Program-made: the position numbers and the translations under genes | Shown here: positions 36,773 to 48,337 of the stretch, one piece after another | Numbering within the stretch: the stretch's first letter is position 1 | Layout of the letters: each line of letters starts with the position of its first letter | The notes under the pieces: generated by a model | What the model saw: only the letters and a program-made list of their open reading frames with translations | Databases searched by the model: none | What the model was told of the DNA's origin: nothing | Assembly (NCBI GenBank): GCA_030066975.1 | Contig: JASJAO010000005.1 | Span: 124,001-188,000 of the forward strand | Length of the DNA stretch: 64,000 nucleotides | Source of the DNA: Henriciella sp. | Lineage (GTDB): Bacteria; Pseudomonadota; Alphaproteobacteria; Caulobacterales; Hyphomonadaceae | Direction of reading: 5' to 3'

Positions 36773-39022
36773 ATGACAACAGCGACCGTCAATCAGGAAG
36801 ATCGGTCGCGCGATGTGTTATCACCGCGTGGGATACGCGACGAAGAACCCTATCTCAGCCGCGAGGAACTCGCTGACGCCGTGCTGGCCTACCAGCCGGA
36901 CGCAGATCGTGAACGCCTATTGGCGGCCTATGACTTCGCCAAGGACAAACACGGCACTCAACTGCGCCAATCCGGTGATCCCTATTATTCGCACCCCGTC
37001 CGAGTCGCGACGCTTCTAAGCGCGATCAAACTCGATCAGGCGACCATCATGGCCGGCCTGCTGCACGACACGGTTGAAGACTGTGACGATGTCAGTCTGG
37101 AAGATATCGAAGCGCAGTTCGGAAAAGACGTCGCGTTTCTTGTCGACGGGGTCACTAAACTCGGACAGCTTGAGTATCAAAGCGAGGCCTCAAAGCAGGC
37201 GGAAAACTTCCAGAAATTCATTCTCGCCACGGTGAGCGACATCCGCGTCTTGTTGGTGAAGCTCGCTGATCGCATGCACAATATGCGCACGCTCCAGTAT
37301 AAAAAGAACGAGGAGTCCCGCCGCCGTGTCGCACGTGAGACGATGGATCTCTACGCCCCCCTCGCCCGCCGCATCGGCCTGCATTATGTCGCCTCAGAGA
37401 TGGAAGACCTGTCCTTCCGTTTCCTCAATCCCGAAGCCCGCGAACAAATCCTGCAACAGCTCGAAGTGCTGGATCAGGAAAACAAGGAAGACCTGGCCCG
37501 CGTCCGCCTCTCCATTCGCGAGACGATGGACCGTCACGGCATCGAATGCCGGATCAAAGGACGCCGCAAAGAGCCCTATTCCATCTGGCGAAAGCTGGAA
37601 AAGAAATCGATTTCCTTCCGCGATGTCGCCGACATTTTCGGATTTCGTGTGATCGTTGAGACGGTACCAGAATGCTATCGAGCACTCGGCATCTTTCACA
37701 CCCAATGGCCCTGTCTGCCTGACCGATTCAGAGACTTCATTTCCGTTCCCAAACCCAATGGTTACGCCTCGCTCCATACAACAGTGCGTATGAGCAATAC
37801 GCGCCTGGTTGAACTGCAAATCCGTACTGAAGAGATGGACAACACCGCTGAACGTGGGGTCGCGGCGCATTGGACGTACAAGAACAGCGAATACGGCTTC
37901 GATTTGGAATCCTCGCGCGCGGCGGGTCTCGATCCGGCTGCCAACCTGCACGCCTTCGGTGAGTTGCTCGCGCATGGCGGGGATGCCAACGACTTCCTCG
38001 AGCATGCCAAGATGGAGATGTATCGCACGCACGTCTTCGCGTTCACGCCGAAAGGTCGCCTGGTCTTGCTTCCCGCCGGCTCAATGCCGCTCGACTTTGC
38101 CTATGCCGTTCATACGGCGGTGGGAAACACCTGCAACGGCGTGAAGATCAATGGCGTACCGCGAAAACTCCGCACCCCCTTGAAGAATGGCGATGTGGTG
38201 GAAATCATCCGACGCGATGAGCCACGCCCCGTGCCGGGATTCGAGACGCTGACGGTAACCGGCCGCGCCCGCGCAGCCCAGCGTCGCCTGCGCCGCGAAC
38301 AGGAAACCCAGCAATTTGCCAATCTCGGCCGGTCCATGCTGGAGCGAGGCCTTCGACGGGTCGACATTGACCCCGTCAGCGTGGATATGCGCAAGGTTGC
38401 CGAACGCGCCGGATTTGAGCGGATCGCGACCATGTTCGAATCCGTCGGACGGAATCAAGATGCCGTGAACGAGATCATTACACTCGCCTTTCCGGGTGTG
38501 TCCTTTGACGTTGAACAAGAAAAAAACCGCGTCACGCTGGATGATGAGCACGCCGCAGACATGATTTCAGGAGCACAACTGACACCGGGTGTAACCGTAC
38601 ATCTGGGTGAGTGTTGTCATCCCCTCCCCGGGGATCGGATTGTCGGTGTCCGTGAACCTGGAATGGGTCTGGTTGTCCACACCATCTATTGCGCGAAAAT
38701 TGCTCAGTTCGACGACCGCCCGGACCTTTGGGTCGATCTGCAGTGGACAGAGCTTGCCAAATCCGGGGTGCGGGCCGTCGGATCGCTCGCTGTGACGGCG
38801 GCTGACAATAAGGGCGTGCTGGCTCAGCAATGCGCTGCTGTGGCACAGGCTGGCGGTAACATTACCGGCGTCAAGACACGTGAACGCGAACCGGGCTTTA
38901 TGGAGCTTGTCTTCAACATCGAAGTAGAGGATCTACGCCACCTGGAACAGATCAAGGCGGCGCTTCGTGCCCTTGCGGTGGTCGAACGTGTTGAGCGGCT
39001 GGAGGAGAGCGAGTTTGAATAA
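36773..39022 (+). CDS. rsh: Bifunctional (p)ppGpp synthetase/hydrolase (RSH)
   Basis: This is the single long RelA/SpoT-type enzyme of alphaproteobacteria, which makes and degrades the stringent-response alarmone. The 749 residues hold the HD hydrolase domain ([23 protein letters not shown]), the synthetase domain ([30 protein letters not shown]), the TGS domain ([16 protein letters not shown]) and a C-terminal ACT domain. HD and synthetase residues both appear intact, so both activities are likely. It heads the compact pyrE-pdxJ-acpS-rnc-era-recO run, and its end overlaps the pyrE start. Confidence 0.96.
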   Translation: MTTATVNQEDRSRDVLSPRGIRDEEPYLSREELADAVLAYQPDADRERLLAAYDFAKDKHGTQLRQSGDPYYSHPVRVATLLSAIKLDQATIMAGLLHDTVEDCDDVSLEDIEAQFGKDVAFLVDGVTKLGQLEYQSEASKQAENFQKFILATVSDIRVLLVKLADRMHNMRTLQYKKNEESRRRVARETMDLYAPLARRIGLHYVASEMEDLSFRFLNPEAREQILQQLEVLDQENKEDLARVRLSIRETMDRHGIECRIKGRRKEPYSIWRKLEKKSISFRDVADIFGFRVIVETVPECYRALGIFHTQWPCLPDRFRDFISVPKPNGYASLHTTVRMSNTRLVELQIRTEEMDNTAERGVAAHWTYKNSEYGFDLESSRAAGLDPAANLHAFGELLAHGGDANDFLEHAKMEMYRTHVFAFTPKGRLVLLPAGSMPLDFAYAVHTAVGNTCNGVKINGVPRKLRTPLKNGDVVEIIRRDEPRPVPGFETLTVTGRARAAQRRLRREQETQQFANLGRSMLERGLRRVDIDPVSVDMRKVAERAGFERIATMFESVGRNQDAVNEIITLAFPGVSFDVEQEKNRVTLDDEHAADMISGAQLTPGVTVHLGECCHPLPGDRIVGVREPGMGLVVHTIYCAKIAQFDDRPDLWVDLQWTELAKSGVRAVGSLAVTAADNKGVLAQQCAAVAQAGGNITGVKTREREPGFMELVFNIEVEDLRHLEQIKAALRALAVVERVERLEESEFE

Positions 39023-39599
39023 TCAGGACGTGTTGGATGTGTTTCGCGAGGCGGGTGCACTGCTGGAGGGACATTTCATCCTGTCATCTGGACGTCGCAG
39101 CCCGGTCTTCCTGCAAAAAGCCCTGGTCTTCTCAGACCCTAAACTGTCCGAGAAGCTTTGCGCGGCCCTCGCCGAGAAGGTCAAAGCTCAACTAGGCGAG
39201 ATTGATGTTGTCGTTGGACCAGCCATGGGCGGCGTCATTCCAAGCTATGAGATAGCTCGACAGCTTGGCTGTCGTGCAGTTTTCGTCGAGCGGGTCGATG
39301 GTGCATTCGAGTTACGCCGCAGTTTTGAGCTGCATGAGACGGACCGCGTCCTAATCGCTGAAGACATTGTTACGACCGGTCTGTCCTTCCGAGAGACCGT
39401 CGCCGCGCTGAACAAGCTGCCGGGAACTCTGGTTGGCGGATCCTGCATTATCGACCGCAGCGGCGGTGAAGTTGATGTCGGCTGCCCGCTGGTCTCCCTC
39501 GCCGCAATCAAATTTCCGGACTATGACGCTGATGCCTTGCCGCCGGAACTGCAGAGTTTGCCGGCCTATAAACCGGGCAGCCGAGGGCTGAGCGCATGA
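39015..39599 (+). CDS. pyrE: Orotate phosphoribosyltransferase
   Basis: PyrE makes orotidine monophosphate in pyrimidine synthesis. The 194 residues have [17 protein letters not shown], the PRPP loop [17 protein letters not shown] and [17 protein letters not shown] chose TTG 39015, preceded by GGAGGAGAG at 39001-39009, over a GTG at 38967 that would extend into rsh. It therefore overlaps the rsh stop by eight bases. The last four bases overlap the pdxJ start (ATGA). Confidence 0.94.
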   Translation: MNNQDVLDVFREAGALLEGHFILSSGRRSPVFLQKALVFSDPKLSEKLCAALAEKVKAQLGEIDVVVGPAMGGVIPSYEIARQLGCRAVFVERVDGAFELRRSFELHETDRVLIAEDIVTTGLSFRETVAALNKLPGTLVGGSCIIDRSGGEVDVGCPLVSLAAIKFPDYDADALPPELQSLPAYKPGSRGLSA

Positions 39600-40339
39600 C
39601 CGATCGGATTCGGCTTGGGGTGAATATCGATCACGTTGCGACCATCCGAAACGCCCGCGGCGGCGAGCATCCCGATCCAGCGCGCGCCGCTGAGATCGCG
39701 ACGGCGGCCGGGGCTGATGGCGTCACCCTGCACTTGCGAGAGGACCGACGCCATATCCGCGATGGCGACCTGGACCAGATCCGTGCTGCAACGACGCTGC
39801 CGATCAATATGGAAATGGCAGCGACTGAGGAAATGCTCAACATTGCGCTCGCTTTCAAACCCGAAACGGCCATGTTCGTCCCGGAAAAACGCGCCGAGCT
39901 GACCACAGAAGGGGGTCTCGATGCCGCGCGTCAGCACAACCATCTCGCGGACTATGTTCGCAAACTCCAAGCTGTCGGGAGCCGGGTCTCCTTCTTCATC
40001 GAGCCTGACCCGGTACAGTTGATCGCCGCCAGCCGCATGGGGGCTGACATTACAGAGTTCCATACCGGACGCTATGTCGAACTGGTTCAGGCGGGTGAAG
40101 GTGAGCTCGCTGGCGTCGAACTTCAGCGCATTGCCGAATGCGCCGAACAAGCCGTCGAGCTTGGCATCGAGCCACAGGCTGGACACGGCCTCACCTATGA
40201 TACGGTTCAACCGATCGCCGCTATCCCCGAACTGACTGAGCTGAACATCGGCCACTTCCTCATGGGCGAGGCGATCTTCGTTGGGCTCGACGCCGCCGTG
40301 CGCAAGATGCGCGATCTTATGGATGAAGCCCGCGCATGA
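39596..40339 (+). CDS. pdxJ: Pyridoxine 5'-phosphate synthase
   Basis: PdxJ condenses 1-deoxyxylulose-5-phosphate and 3-amino-2-oxopropyl phosphate to pyridoxine 5'-phosphate. The 247 residues show the conserved [37 protein letters not shown] and GHGLTYD motifs. Both ends overlap neighbours by four bases (ATGA), with pyrE upstream and acpS downstream, so translation is coupled across the cluster. Confidence 0.97.
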   Translation: MTDRIRLGVNIDHVATIRNARGGEHPDPARAAEIATAAGADGVTLHLREDRRHIRDGDLDQIRAATTLPINMEMAATEEMLNIALAFKPETAMFVPEKRAELTTEGGLDAARQHNHLADYVRKLQAVGSRVSFFIEPDPVQLIAASRMGADITEFHTGRYVELVQAGEGELAGVELQRIAECAEQAVELGIEPQAGHGLTYDTVQPIAAIPELTELNIGHFLMGEAIFVGLDAAVRKMRDLMDEARA

Positions 40340-40749
40340 TTATCGGCATTGGCAACGATCTTTGTAATATCGACCGTATAAAGGGCTCCCTCGAGCGCTT
40401 TGGCGAGCGGTTTGAGCAGCGCTGTTTCACCGAAGGTGAGATCGCCAAGGCCCGGCGTCGACGCCTGACCGCTGAGACCTATGCCAAACGCTTTGCCGCC
40501 AAAGAGGCCTGCGCCAAAGCCCTCGGCACCGGTGTGCCGCGCCGCGGTGTACACTGGAAAACGATTGAAGTTGTGAACCTACCCTCCGGCAAACCGACCC
40601 TCAAACTCACAGAGGGGGCGGCGCGACGCTTGGCCGAACTCACGCCAGACGGCCATGATATAGCGGTCCATCTCACCATGACGGATGACTATCCCTGGGC
40701 TGAGGCTCAGGTCATCATTGAAGCGCTTCCGCGGGTGACCGGCGGATGA
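40336..40749 (+). CDS. acpS: Holo-[acyl-carrier-protein] synthase
   Basis: AcpS attaches 4'-phosphopantetheine to acyl carrier protein. The 137 residues have the metal-binding [12 protein letters not shown] (usual GxGxDxxxxxRI) and the catalytic [16 protein letters not shown]. It overlaps pdxJ upstream and rnc downstream by four bases each. In many alphaproteobacteria lepB follows acpS; here rnc follows directly. Confidence 0.96.
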   Translation: MIIGIGNDLCNIDRIKGSLERFGERFEQRCFTEGEIAKARRRRLTAETYAKRFAAKEACAKALGTGVPRRGVHWKTIEVVNLPSGKPTLKLTEGAARRLAELTPDGHDIAVHLTMTDDYPWAEAQVIIEALPRVTGG

Positions 40750-41516
40750 AACGTCCAGCCAGACCAAAGCGGACAAGACTGCGCGCCGGAGCGAAAGCGA
40801 GAACGCGCCCGACGCTCTCCACACAGCAGCGTGGCAAGCTCGAAGAGATCATCGGATACCGGTTCAAGAATGAAGACCTGCTGACACGCGCGCTCACACA
40901 TCCCAGCCTGATTGATGATTTTGGCGGTGGGGTTGGCTTCTCCAATCAACGCCTGGAGTTTCTCGGCGACCGGGTGCTTGGCCTCGTCATGGCGGAGATC
41001 CTGATCAACAAATACCCCAAGGAACGCGAAGGTCACATGACCAAACTGTTCCACCACCTGGTCAGCGGCCCGACCTGCGCGGCTGTTGGTGCGAAAATCA
41101 ATCTCCGCGATTATTTGTTCCTGGACGCATCGATGAAGCACAACCGGTCTGGCCACTATGACAAGGCCGTGGCTGATGGTGTCGAAGCGCTCATCGCCGC
41201 GATCTATCATGATAGCGGTCTGGATGCCGCCGAACGCTTCATCAAAAAGTGCTGGATCTTTGACACACTCACCAAAAAGGCCTCGGAGCCGAATGCCAAT
41301 CCAAAGACAAGGCTCAGCGACTGGTGCGGGGCTCATCAGGCCGCTTATGCGGTCTACGCCACGCTTTCTCAGGATGGACCGGCACATGCCCCTGTCTTTA
41401 CCGTTCAGGTTGAGGTAGACGGTCACGGATCAGCCACCGCAACCGGCGGCAACAAGCAAGAAGCAGAAAAAGCCGCCGCCGCGGCTCTGCTCGACAAACT
41501 GGAACAGAATGACTGA
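40746..41516 (+). CDS. rnc: Ribonuclease III
   Basis: RNase III cleaves double-stranded RNA in rRNA processing and mRNA control. The 256 residues carry the catalytic signature [15 protein letters not shown], the second acidic site [15 protein letters not shown] and a C-terminal dsRNA-binding domain (about residues 185-254, ending [19 protein letters not shown]). A basic N-terminal extension of about 25 residues precedes the domain. ATG 40746 overlaps acpS; the end overlaps era by eight bases. Confidence 0.97.
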   Translation: MKRPARPKRTRLRAGAKARTRPTLSTQQRGKLEEIIGYRFKNEDLLTRALTHPSLIDDFGGGVGFSNQRLEFLGDRVLGLVMAEILINKYPKEREGHMTKLFHHLVSGPTCAAVGAKINLRDYLFLDASMKHNRSGHYDKAVADGVEALIAAIYHDSGLDAAERFIKKCWIFDTLTKKASEPNANPKTRLSDWCGAHQAAYAVYATLSQDGPAHAPVFTVQVEVDGHGSATATGGNKQEAEKAAAAALLDKLEQND

Positions 41517-42492
41517 CACCCCTGCCCCTGACGCGCAGATCACGCCCAACGTAGAAGACATCAAACGCGCCGGGTTTGCAGCCATTATCGGTGCGCCGAA
41601 TGCGGGTAAGTCGACACTGGTCAATCGTCTGGTCGGGACCAAGATCGCGATTGTCACGCACAAAGTGCAAACGACGCGATTTCCAGTCCGAGGTGTGGCC
41701 CATCAAGGCGACGCCCAAATCGTGCTGGTGGACACACCCGGTATCTTCCGCGCCAAAAAGCGCCTCGACCGCGCCATGGTCAAGGCCGCCTGGGCCGGTG
41801 CCGACGAAGCCGATGCGGTAGTCCACCTGATTGATGCGTCGGCCTGGGTCGCTGTGGCGGACGGAACCGCGAGCAGCGCTGAAAAGCTGTCTGTGGAGGA
41901 CGATCGCCGCGTAATCGAAACACTGCAGCAAAGCGGACGCAAAGTCCTGCTCGCGCTTAACAAGATCGACCTTTTCCCGCATGAACAGATCCTGCCAATC
42001 ATGTCAGAGCTAAGCGAGGCTGGCGTCTACGAGGAGATTTTCATGCTGTCAGCGCTTAACGGTGATGGCGTCGACAGACTTCTAAAAGCGATCGCGGCCA
42101 AAATGCCCGCTGGACCTGCCATGTATCCACCTGAGCAGACCGCCGACTTGCCCATGCGCCTGCTCGCGGCGGAAATCACGCGTGAGAAACTGATGCTCCG
42201 CCTGCATCAGGAACTTCCCTATCAGTTGATGGTCGAAACCGAGAGCTGGGAACCGTTTGACAATGGCTCAGTCCGCATTCGTCAGGCCGTTATTGTCGCA
42301 CGCGAACAGCACAAAGGCATGGTCCTCGGCAAAGGCGGCAGCGCCATCAAGGCGATTGGAAAAGCCGCCCGCGAAGAGCTGACAGAGCTGCTGGGCCAGA
42401 CTGTCCACCTGATCCTGTTCGTGAAAGTCGATCCAAAATGGCAAGAGCGCCGTGAGGCCTATACCGCCTTCGGGCTGGAGTTTGATGTTTAG
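41509..42492 (+). CDS. era: GTPase Era
   Basis: Era is a GTPase needed for 30S ribosome maturation. The 327 residues have the G1 motif GAPNAGKSTLVNRLVG, G3 DTPGIF, G4 NKID and G5 SAL, followed by the KH RNA-binding domain (VLGKGGSAIKAIGKAAR). An N-terminal extension of about 20 residues precedes the G domain. The rnc-era overlap of eight bases and the close recO are the usual arrangement. Confidence 0.97.
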   Translation: MTDTPAPDAQITPNVEDIKRAGFAAIIGAPNAGKSTLVNRLVGTKIAIVTHKVQTTRFPVRGVAHQGDAQIVLVDTPGIFRAKKRLDRAMVKAAWAGADEADAVVHLIDASAWVAVADGTASSAEKLSVEDDRRVIETLQQSGRKVLLALNKIDLFPHEQILPIMSELSEAGVYEEIFMLSALNGDGVDRLLKAIAAKMPAGPAMYPPEQTADLPMRLLAAEITREKLMLRLHQELPYQLMVETESWEPFDNGSVRIRQAVIVAREQHKGMVLGKGGSAIKAIGKAAREELTELLGQTVHLILFVKVDPKWQERREAYTAFGLEFDV

Positions 42493-42503
42493 GAAGACAT
42501 CCG

Positions 42504-43238
42504 ATGCAGTGGCGCGATGAAGCCCTGATCCTTGGCGGTCGCAAATTTGGGGAAAGCGGCCTCATTCTGGATGTTCTGACCGCCACGCATGGACGCCGCT
42601 CCGGGCTCGTCTATGGCGGTGCGAGCCGCAAAAAGCGGCCACAGCTCGAAGCGGGCAACACCGTCGAGGTCGCCTGGACCGGACGATTGGAAGAACAGCT
42701 CGGCCGGTTCGATGTCGCTGAAGCCCGTATCAGCCGCGCCGCGTATCATCTCGACAATGCCCTCATCCTGAGCGGGATCACCGCTGTCACCGCGATATTG
42801 CGTGACGCTCTGGACGAAGGCGACGCCGCCGGGTCTGCGCTGTACGACCCAACTACGCTGCTGCTCGACACAATTGAGGCGACCGAGATCTGGCCGGCCC
42901 TTTATGTCCGTTGGGAACTCGGCCTGCTGTCAACATTGGGCTTCGGGCTCGATCTAGATCAATGTGCGCTGTCGGGCGCCAATGACGGCCTCACGCATGT
43001 CTCTCCAAAAACGGGCCGCGCGGTCCGCGGCTCTGAAGCAGAAGATTATGTTGATCGACTGTTCGCTTTACCCGCCTTTTTGCTAGACCCGAACGCGCCG
43101 ACGACGGACCAGGATATTGAAAATGGTCTCGCGCTAACCGGTCATTTTCTTGACGCCCGCATCTTCGCCGCCATCAATCGGCCAACACCCGAAGCCCGGT
43201 CTCGGCTGGTCGCAAAAATAATCTCGAAAAAGCGCTGA
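42504..43238 (+). CDS. recO: DNA repair protein RecO
   Basis: RecO anneals complementary strands and loads RecA at gaps. The 244 residues show the N-terminal OB domain (EALILGGRKFGESGLILDVLT, HGRRSGLVYGGASRKKRP) and the helical C-terminal domain. The zinc cysteines found in some RecO proteins are largely missing here (only CALSG is seen). AGGAAG precedes ATG 42504. It ends the rsh-recO block. Confidence 0.93.
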   Translation: MQWRDEALILGGRKFGESGLILDVLTATHGRRSGLVYGGASRKKRPQLEAGNTVEVAWTGRLEEQLGRFDVAEARISRAAYHLDNALILSGITAVTAILRDALDEGDAAGSALYDPTTLLLDTIEATEIWPALYVRWELGLLSTLGFGLDLDQCALSGANDGLTHVSPKTGRAVRGSEAEDYVDRLFALPAFLLDPNAPTTDQDIENGLALTGHFLDARIFAAINRPTPEARSRLVAKIISKKR

Positions 43239-43322
43239 GCATTCAAACTCCGTTCACCTTTAGACGCGCATGCAGGTTCAGCGTTCTGGGGAGAGTGACA
43301 ACTCTTGAATTTCGAGGCTGAA

Positions 43323-43520
43323 ATGAAGAAGAAATCACTCCCAATTGGGGCCGCAGCAGCGGCCATGCTGGCACTGACTGGCTGCATCCACGTTGATGAA
43401 GCCCATCACAGCAATCTGGATGAAATCGCAATCAACACAGAAACCGCGCTGCGGATCTGTGGAGAAGGCTTTGTCAAACAAGTCGATGATGACGGTTTTG
43501 AATGTAAGGACGACGATTAA
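43323..43520 (+). CDS. Small hypothetical lipoprotein
   Basis: A 65-residue protein with a signal segment (MKKKSLPIGAAAAAMLALTGC) and lipobox LTGC. The mature part of about 45 residues ends in an acidic tail (DDDGFECKDDD) and has two more cysteines (ICGEGF, FECK). I recognise no family. A start at 43305 six codons upstream is possible. It converges with the extensin-like gene six bases on. Confidence 0.65.
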   Translation: MKKKSLPIGAAAAAMLALTGCIHVDEAHHSNLDEIAINTETALRICGEGFVKQVDDDGFECKDDD

Positions 43521-43526
43521 TCGACA

Positions 43527-44207
43527 TCACTTACAGGTTTCAGCGCTGCCCATGTCGAGATGGAAATGATCGGCGTGGGCAGCGTCATAATCTGGGCCCA
43601 GCGTGACAGAGAAAAGTCGGCACGCCCCGCGATGTGCACGCTTGAGAAACAAGCCATAATCGTTATCTGCGCGCCAATGCCGGCGCACACTGATCTGGCG
43701 GCCATCTTCCAGGACAAAACCGGATACATCAATCGCATTGGCAAAGCTGTGCTCAGAGCGCTGCCGCGTTCCGGCAATGTTGCGACACGAAAAACTGCCA
43801 TAGGTTTCAATCTGGCGCAGTGGTGAGCCGAAGATTCTCTCCGCTTGCGGCCGCAGTACATGGCGCTCCCAGACATACAGCGCTGCTATCTGGTGACAGC
43901 TCATTCTTAGCGGCGCGGCGTTGAACGGTGTCAGCGATTTTTGCAGGCTCAGCGTCTCCCCCAAACTACCCCTTGAGCCCGGCAAATCTGCTGGAATCAC
44001 CTCATATTCAACACCGGCCTCATCCAGTTTCGTTCGGCACATGATCGGATTGTATTTGAGCTTGGTCAGCTTGTTATAGGTCGTCCAGCCAATAGGCTCG
44101 GTCAGATCGGGTTGCCGGAACGGATTGTGTTGGCTCGGCGCTGCAAAATTCAGAATGATCAGGACGGCGAACACCACAATGAACCCGAGATTCGCTCGCC
44201 AGCGCAC
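43527..44207 (-). CDS. Extensin-like C-terminal domain protein
   Basis: A 226-residue protein with an N-terminal membrane helix (LGFIVVFAVLIILNFAA) and an extensin-like C-terminal domain, recognised by RRHWRADNDYGLFLKRAHRG, SEHSFANAIDVSGF and HADHFHLDMG, which resembles the metal sites of D-Ala-D-Ala carboxypeptidase-like proteins. I chose GTG 44207, preceded by AAAGGAG; a longer frame reaches 44372 but would overlap parC. Its role is unknown; an envelope or cell-wall function is inference. Confidence 0.85.
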   Translation of the reverse strand: MRWRANLGFIVVFAVLIILNFAAPSQHNPFRQPDLTEPIGWTTYNKLTKLKYNPIMCRTKLDEAGVEYEVIPADLPGSRGSLGETLSLQKSLTPFNAAPLRMSCHQIAALYVWERHVLRPQAERIFGSPLRQIETYGSFSCRNIAGTRQRSEHSFANAIDVSGFVLEDGRQISVRRHWRADNDYGLFLKRAHRGACRLFSVTLGPDYDAAHADHFHLDMGSAETCK

Positions 44208-44304
44208 GACATGTTCTCCTTTCCTTAACCAAAAGCCGTTTTCTGTTAACCTTAGAAACAAGTTGGCGATTCTTTGCCAAGATAAAAAGCTGTAGGGGTG
44301 CCCC

Positions 44305-46539
44305 GTGTCCGATATCGTGGAACCAGAAGATGATCGTATTATCAATGAACCGCTCAGCGAGGCGCTGACCAAGCGTTATCTCGCCTATGCGATGTCGACG
44401 ATCACCTCGCGCGCTTTGCCCGATGTACGCGACGGCCTGAAACCTGTTCAGCGTCGTATTCTCTACGGCATGCGCGAGCTGAAGCTGAATCCAGATGGTG
44501 GATTCAAGAAATGCGCAAAGATTGTCGGCGATGTGATGGGTAATTATCACCCGCACGGCGACGCTTCGATCTATGACACACTGGTCCGTCTCGCGCAGGA
44601 TTTCTCTGTTCGCTATCCGCTTGTCGATGGTCAGGGCAATTTCGGCAATATCGATGGCGATGGAGCTGCGGCCTACCGCTATACCGAAGCACGGATGACA
44701 AAGGCCGCCCAGATCATGCTGGAAGGCCTCAACGAAGACGCCGTTGATTTCAAAGACAATTATTCAGAAGAGCACAAGGAACCCGTCGTCCTACCCGCCG
44801 GATTCCCAAATCTGCTGGCCAACGGCGCGACCGGCATCGCGGTCGGTATGGCGACCTCCATTCCGCCGCACAACATAGCCGAGGTGATCGATGCCGCCGT
44901 CCTGCTGATCGAGCGCGCCTCCACGACGACAGAGCAGCTGCTCGAAGTCATGCCCGGCCCCGACTTCCCCACTGGCGGGGTCATCGTCGAGGACAAGGCG
45001 TCTATCGCCAAAGCCTATGAGACCGGGCGCGGCAGTTTCCGCATGCGGGCAAACTGGACTGTCGAAGAGCTCGGTCGCGGCCAATGGCAGGTGATCGTCA
45101 CCGAGGTGCCGTACCAGGTGCAGAAATCCAAACTGATCGAGCGTCTGGCGGATCTGATTGAGAGCAAGAAAGCGCCACTCCTTGCGGACATTCGCGACGA
45201 AAGCGCCGAGGATGTACGCTTGGTGCTGGAACCTCGCTCCAAAACCATTGAGCCGGAAGTGCTGATGGAGAGCTTGTTCAAGCTCTGTGATCTCGAAACC
45301 CGATTCAGCCTGAACATGAACGTCCTGCACAAGGGCGCACCGCAAGTTATGGGCCTGAGACAGGTATTGCGGGCCTATCTGGATCACCGGCGTGAAGTCC
45401 TGATCCGACGTTCAAAATTCCGCCTCGACAAGATTGAGAAGCGGCTGCACCTGCTTGATGGCTATCTGATCGCCTATCTCAACATCGATGAAGTGATCCG
45501 CATCATTCGCGAGGAAGACGAACCAAAACAAGTCATGATGGACAGGTTCGGGATCTCTGACATTCAGGCCGAAGCCATCCTCAATCTGCGTTTGCGTGCC
45601 TTGCGCAAACTTGAAGAGATGGAGATTCGTAAGGAACGCGATGATCTATCCGAAGAACGCACTGAAATCATTACGCTTCTAGGGTCTGACGGGCGCCAGT
45701 GGACGAAGGTCAAGAAGGAGCTGAAAGCGGTTCGTGAAGTGTTTGACCCCTCCACTGAACTCGGTCGACGCCGCGCAGCTTTCGGTGAGGCTCCGGAAAT
45801 TGACATTGATGCGGCGCTGGAAGCTTCGAAACCCAAGGAGCCGCTGACGGTCGTGCTGTCCACAAAAGGTTGGATCCGGGGCATGAAAGGTCACGGGCAC
45901 GACCTCAACACGACCAAATTCAAGGACGGCGATAGTCTACACCTCTCCGAAGAGGTCAATACGACTGACAGGCTGGTCCTGATGGCAAGCGATGGCCGCG
46001 CCTTCACGCTCAGCTGTGATCGCCTACCGGGCGGTCGCGGACATGGCGAACCGATCCGTCTGTCCATCGATCTGGAAGACAGCGTCGATATCGTCGCCAT
46101 GTTCAAACTGGTTCCAGGTCGCAAGCGGATCATGGCCTCAGACGCGGGATACGGCTTCCTGATGGACGAGAAAGAACTCGAATCGAACCGCAGAGCCGGC
46201 AAATCGGCGGTCAATGTATCCCCTGACGCCAAGCTGAAGGTCTGTCAGATCGCAATCGGGGATTATGTTGCGGTGATTGGCACGAACAAGAAGCTGCTCA
46301 TCTATCCGCTGGACGAGCTACCCGAAATGGCCCGTGGCAAAGGGGTGAAACTGCAAGCTTATCGCGGCAATGACAAGCTTGCCGACGCGACCGTGTTCGA
46401 CCGGGAAGATGGCCTGATCGTGATGACGGGGGATCGCCACCGTGCCTTCCCGGAATGGACAGAATGGGTCGGAAAACGTGCTCAGGCGGGCAAGGCGGCC
46501 CCTCGCGGGTTCCCAAGATCGGGTGTGTTTAACGGCTAG
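44305..46539 (+). CDS. parC: DNA topoisomerase IV subunit A
   Basis: ParC cleaves and rejoins DNA in chromosome decatenation. The 744 residues carry the catalytic Tyr126 ([10 protein letters not shown]), the winged-helix region and a short C-terminal beta-propeller. The GyrA box is not seen, and the length fits ParC rather than GyrA. It starts at GTG 44305. In the quinolone-resistance region the residue equal to E. coli GyrA Ser83/ParC Ser80 is Ala87 ([10 protein letters not shown]), while the Asp is kept at 91. It converges with the UPF0262 gene, overlapping by four bases. Confidence 0.94.
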   Translation: MSDIVEPEDDRIINEPLSEALTKRYLAYAMSTITSRALPDVRDGLKPVQRRILYGMRELKLNPDGGFKKCAKIVGDVMGNYHPHGDASIYDTLVRLAQDFSVRYPLVDGQGNFGNIDGDGAAAYRYTEARMTKAAQIMLEGLNEDAVDFKDNYSEEHKEPVVLPAGFPNLLANGATGIAVGMATSIPPHNIAEVIDAAVLLIERASTTTEQLLEVMPGPDFPTGGVIVEDKASIAKAYETGRGSFRMRANWTVEELGRGQWQVIVTEVPYQVQKSKLIERLADLIESKKAPLLADIRDESAEDVRLVLEPRSKTIEPEVLMESLFKLCDLETRFSLNMNVLHKGAPQVMGLRQVLRAYLDHRREVLIRRSKFRLDKIEKRLHLLDGYLIAYLNIDEVIRIIREEDEPKQVMMDRFGISDIQAEAILNLRLRALRKLEEMEIRKERDDLSEERTEIITLLGSDGRQWTKVKKELKAVREVFDPSTELGRRRAAFGEAPEIDIDAALEASKPKEPLTVVLSTKGWIRGMKGHGHDLNTTKFKDGDSLHLSEEVNTTDRLVLMASDGRAFTLSCDRLPGGRGHGEPIRLSIDLEDSVDIVAMFKLVPGRKRIMASDAGYGFLMDEKELESNRRAGKSAVNVSPDAKLKVCQIAIGDYVAVIGTNKKLLIYPLDELPEMARGKGVKLQAYRGNDKLADATVFDREDGLIVMTGDRHRAFPEWTEWVGKRAQAGKAAPRGFPRSGVFNG

Positions 46540-47024
46540 CGGACTTGGCTGCGCACCTGCCCGGAATGCAGGGCGCAGATTAGCGTAAACAAACGCCGCG
46601 AGGTATCGAAATCCACCGTGACTTTGCCTTCCAGACGCGCGGCCAGCAGCTCTGAGCCCTCATTGTGGATACCGCGCCGCGCCATGTCGATCGCTTCGAT
46701 CTGATGCGGAGTCGCGGATCGGATCGCGTCATAATAGCTCTCGCAGATCATGAAATAGTCGCGGATCACGGTCTTGAAGGGCGTCATGGAGAGGCCAAAC
46801 ACATGCACCGGCGAATCGTCCTCTTTGCGCACATCGAATGCCAGACGACGCTCGACCATCGACAGATGCAAGCAATACGGGCCCTCATCGCGATCGGCGA
46901 CGGCAAACGAATTCTGCTCAATCAGGTCGAAAATCGCCACACGTCGCTCGTGCTCGGCATCCGGACCGGAAGCACCAAGGGTCTCATCATCAATCTCAAT
47001 GCTGACCAGGCGATCCTCTGCCAT
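46536..47024 (-). CDS. UPF0262 family protein
   Basis: A 162-residue protein with the UPF0262 pattern ([66 protein letters not shown]). The function is unknown. The family is restricted largely to alphaproteobacteria and usually follows hisD, as here, with a 17-base gap. The tail overlaps parC on the other strand. Confidence 0.92.
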   Translation of the reverse strand: MAEDRLVSIEIDDETLGASGPDAEHERRVAIFDLIEQNSFAVADRDEGPYCLHLSMVERRLAFDVRKEDDSPVHVFGLSMTPFKTVIRDYFMICESYYDAIRSATPHQIEAIDMARRGIHNEGSELLAARLEGKVTVDFDTSRRLFTLICALHSGQVRSQVR

Positions 47025-47041
47025 CGTCTCGCTTCTGCCGA

Positions 47042-48337
47042 TTAACTTTCATTTGTCCGGATAGAGACCGATCGGGCATGCGCTGGCAACCCCTCCGCCT
47101 TGGCGAGTGTGAGTGCAGCGGGCGCAAGCGCCGAGAATCCTTCCGGACTCGCCTTTTGTACACTCATTCGTTTTAGAAAGTCATTCAAACCGAGCCCTGA
47201 GCTGAACCTCGCAGCCCGGCTTGTCGGTAAAACGTGATTGGAACCAGTGACATAGTCGCCCAATGCCTCCGGCGTATGGTGGCCCAGGAACACAGCGCCG
47301 GCATGTTTGATGCGCGGCAACAGAGCCTCTGGATCGGCTATGGCCAGCTCCAGATGCTCAGCGGCGATCAGGTTCGCAACGTCTGCAGCCTGATCCATGT
47401 CTGAAACCAGAATGATCCCGCCATGATCAAACCAGGCACTGCTCGCCCGTGCGCCGGTTGAGAGGGTCTCCAACTGGGCTCCCACAGCTGCTTCTACCGC
47501 GGCTGCAACAGACTCGCTCTCTGTGATCAGGATCGACTGAGAGGAAGCATCATGTTCGGACTGGCTCAGCAAGTCGGCCGCAATCCAGTCCGCATTGGCC
47601 GTCTCATCCGCAATCACCAAGATCTCTGACGGGCCTGCAATCGTGTCGATCCCAACTGTGCCAAACACCTGACGCTTGGCTTCGGCGACATAAGCATTGC
47701 CCGGGCCGACAATCTTATCCACAGGCGTGAGCCGCCCTGCCCCGAACGCCAGAGCCGCAACGGCCTGCGCCCCACCAATCGGATAATACTCGTCAATGCC
47801 CGCCTTCAATGCGGCATAGGCCACTGCGGGGGCGAGCTGCCCTTTCGGCGCGGGCGCGACCATGACAATCCGCTCAACGCCCGCGATCTTGGCAGGCACG
47901 ACATTCATCAGAACGGAGCTGGGATAAGAGGCGAGCCCGCCAGGGACATAAACCCCAACGGAATCAAGCGCGGTCCAACGCCAGCCAAGTTGCACGCCAG
48001 CCGCATCGGTGAACTGATGATCTTCCGGACGTTGTTTCTCGTGATAGGCGGCAATACGCTCGGCTGCGAAATCGATCGCCGCTTTCAAATCATCCGGGCA
48101 CGCCGAAGCCAGTCGATACAGATCCACATTGTCGGACTGCAGCAGCGTTGGGTCGAGGACCAGTTCATCAAACTTCGCCGTGTAGCGCGCCACGGCTTCC
48201 CCGCCGCTACCGCGCACGTCCGCAATCATGTCACGCACGGTGTCGACCAGATCCGGCACCGCGCCGCGGGGCTCATTCAAAAATGCCGTGATGGTTGCTA
48301 CATAACCCGGCTTTCGCGCATCAATCCGTCTCGCCAT
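47042..48337 (-). CDS. hisD: Histidinol dehydrogenase
   Basis: HisD oxidises histidinol to histidine in two NAD-dependent steps. The 431 residues show [27 protein letters not shown], the zinc and catalytic region [25 protein letters not shown], and [11 protein letters not shown] near the C-terminus. ATG 48337 shares one base with the DUF2948 stop (TGATG). The order murA, DUF2948, hisD, UPF0262 is a known alphaproteobacterial arrangement. Confidence 0.96.
   Translation of the reverse strand: MARRIDARKPGYVATITAFLNEPRGAVPDLVDTVRDMIADVRGSGGEAVARYTAKFDELVLDPTLLQSDNVDLYRLASACPDDLKAAIDFAAERIAAYHEKQRPEDHQFTDAAGVQLGWRWTALDSVGVYVPGGLASYPSSVLMNVVPAKIAGVERIVMVAPAPKGQLAPAVAYAALKAGIDEYYPIGGAQAVAALAFGAGRLTPVDKIVGPGNAYVAEAKRQVFGTVGIDTIAGPSEILVIADETANADWIAADLLSQSEHDASSQSILITESESVAAAVEAAVGAQLETLSTGARASSAWFDHGGIILVSDMDQAADVANLIAAEHLELAIADPEALLPRIKHAGAVFLGHHTPEALGDYVTGSNHVLPTSRAARFSSGLGLNDFLKRMSVQKASPEGFSALAPAALTLAKAEGLPAHARSVSIRTNES

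Noticed and set aside
44208-44304. Two TTAACC half-sites upstream of parC as a CtrA box
   Set aside because: The spacing between the TTAA halves is 17 bases, not the 7 of the CtrA consensus.
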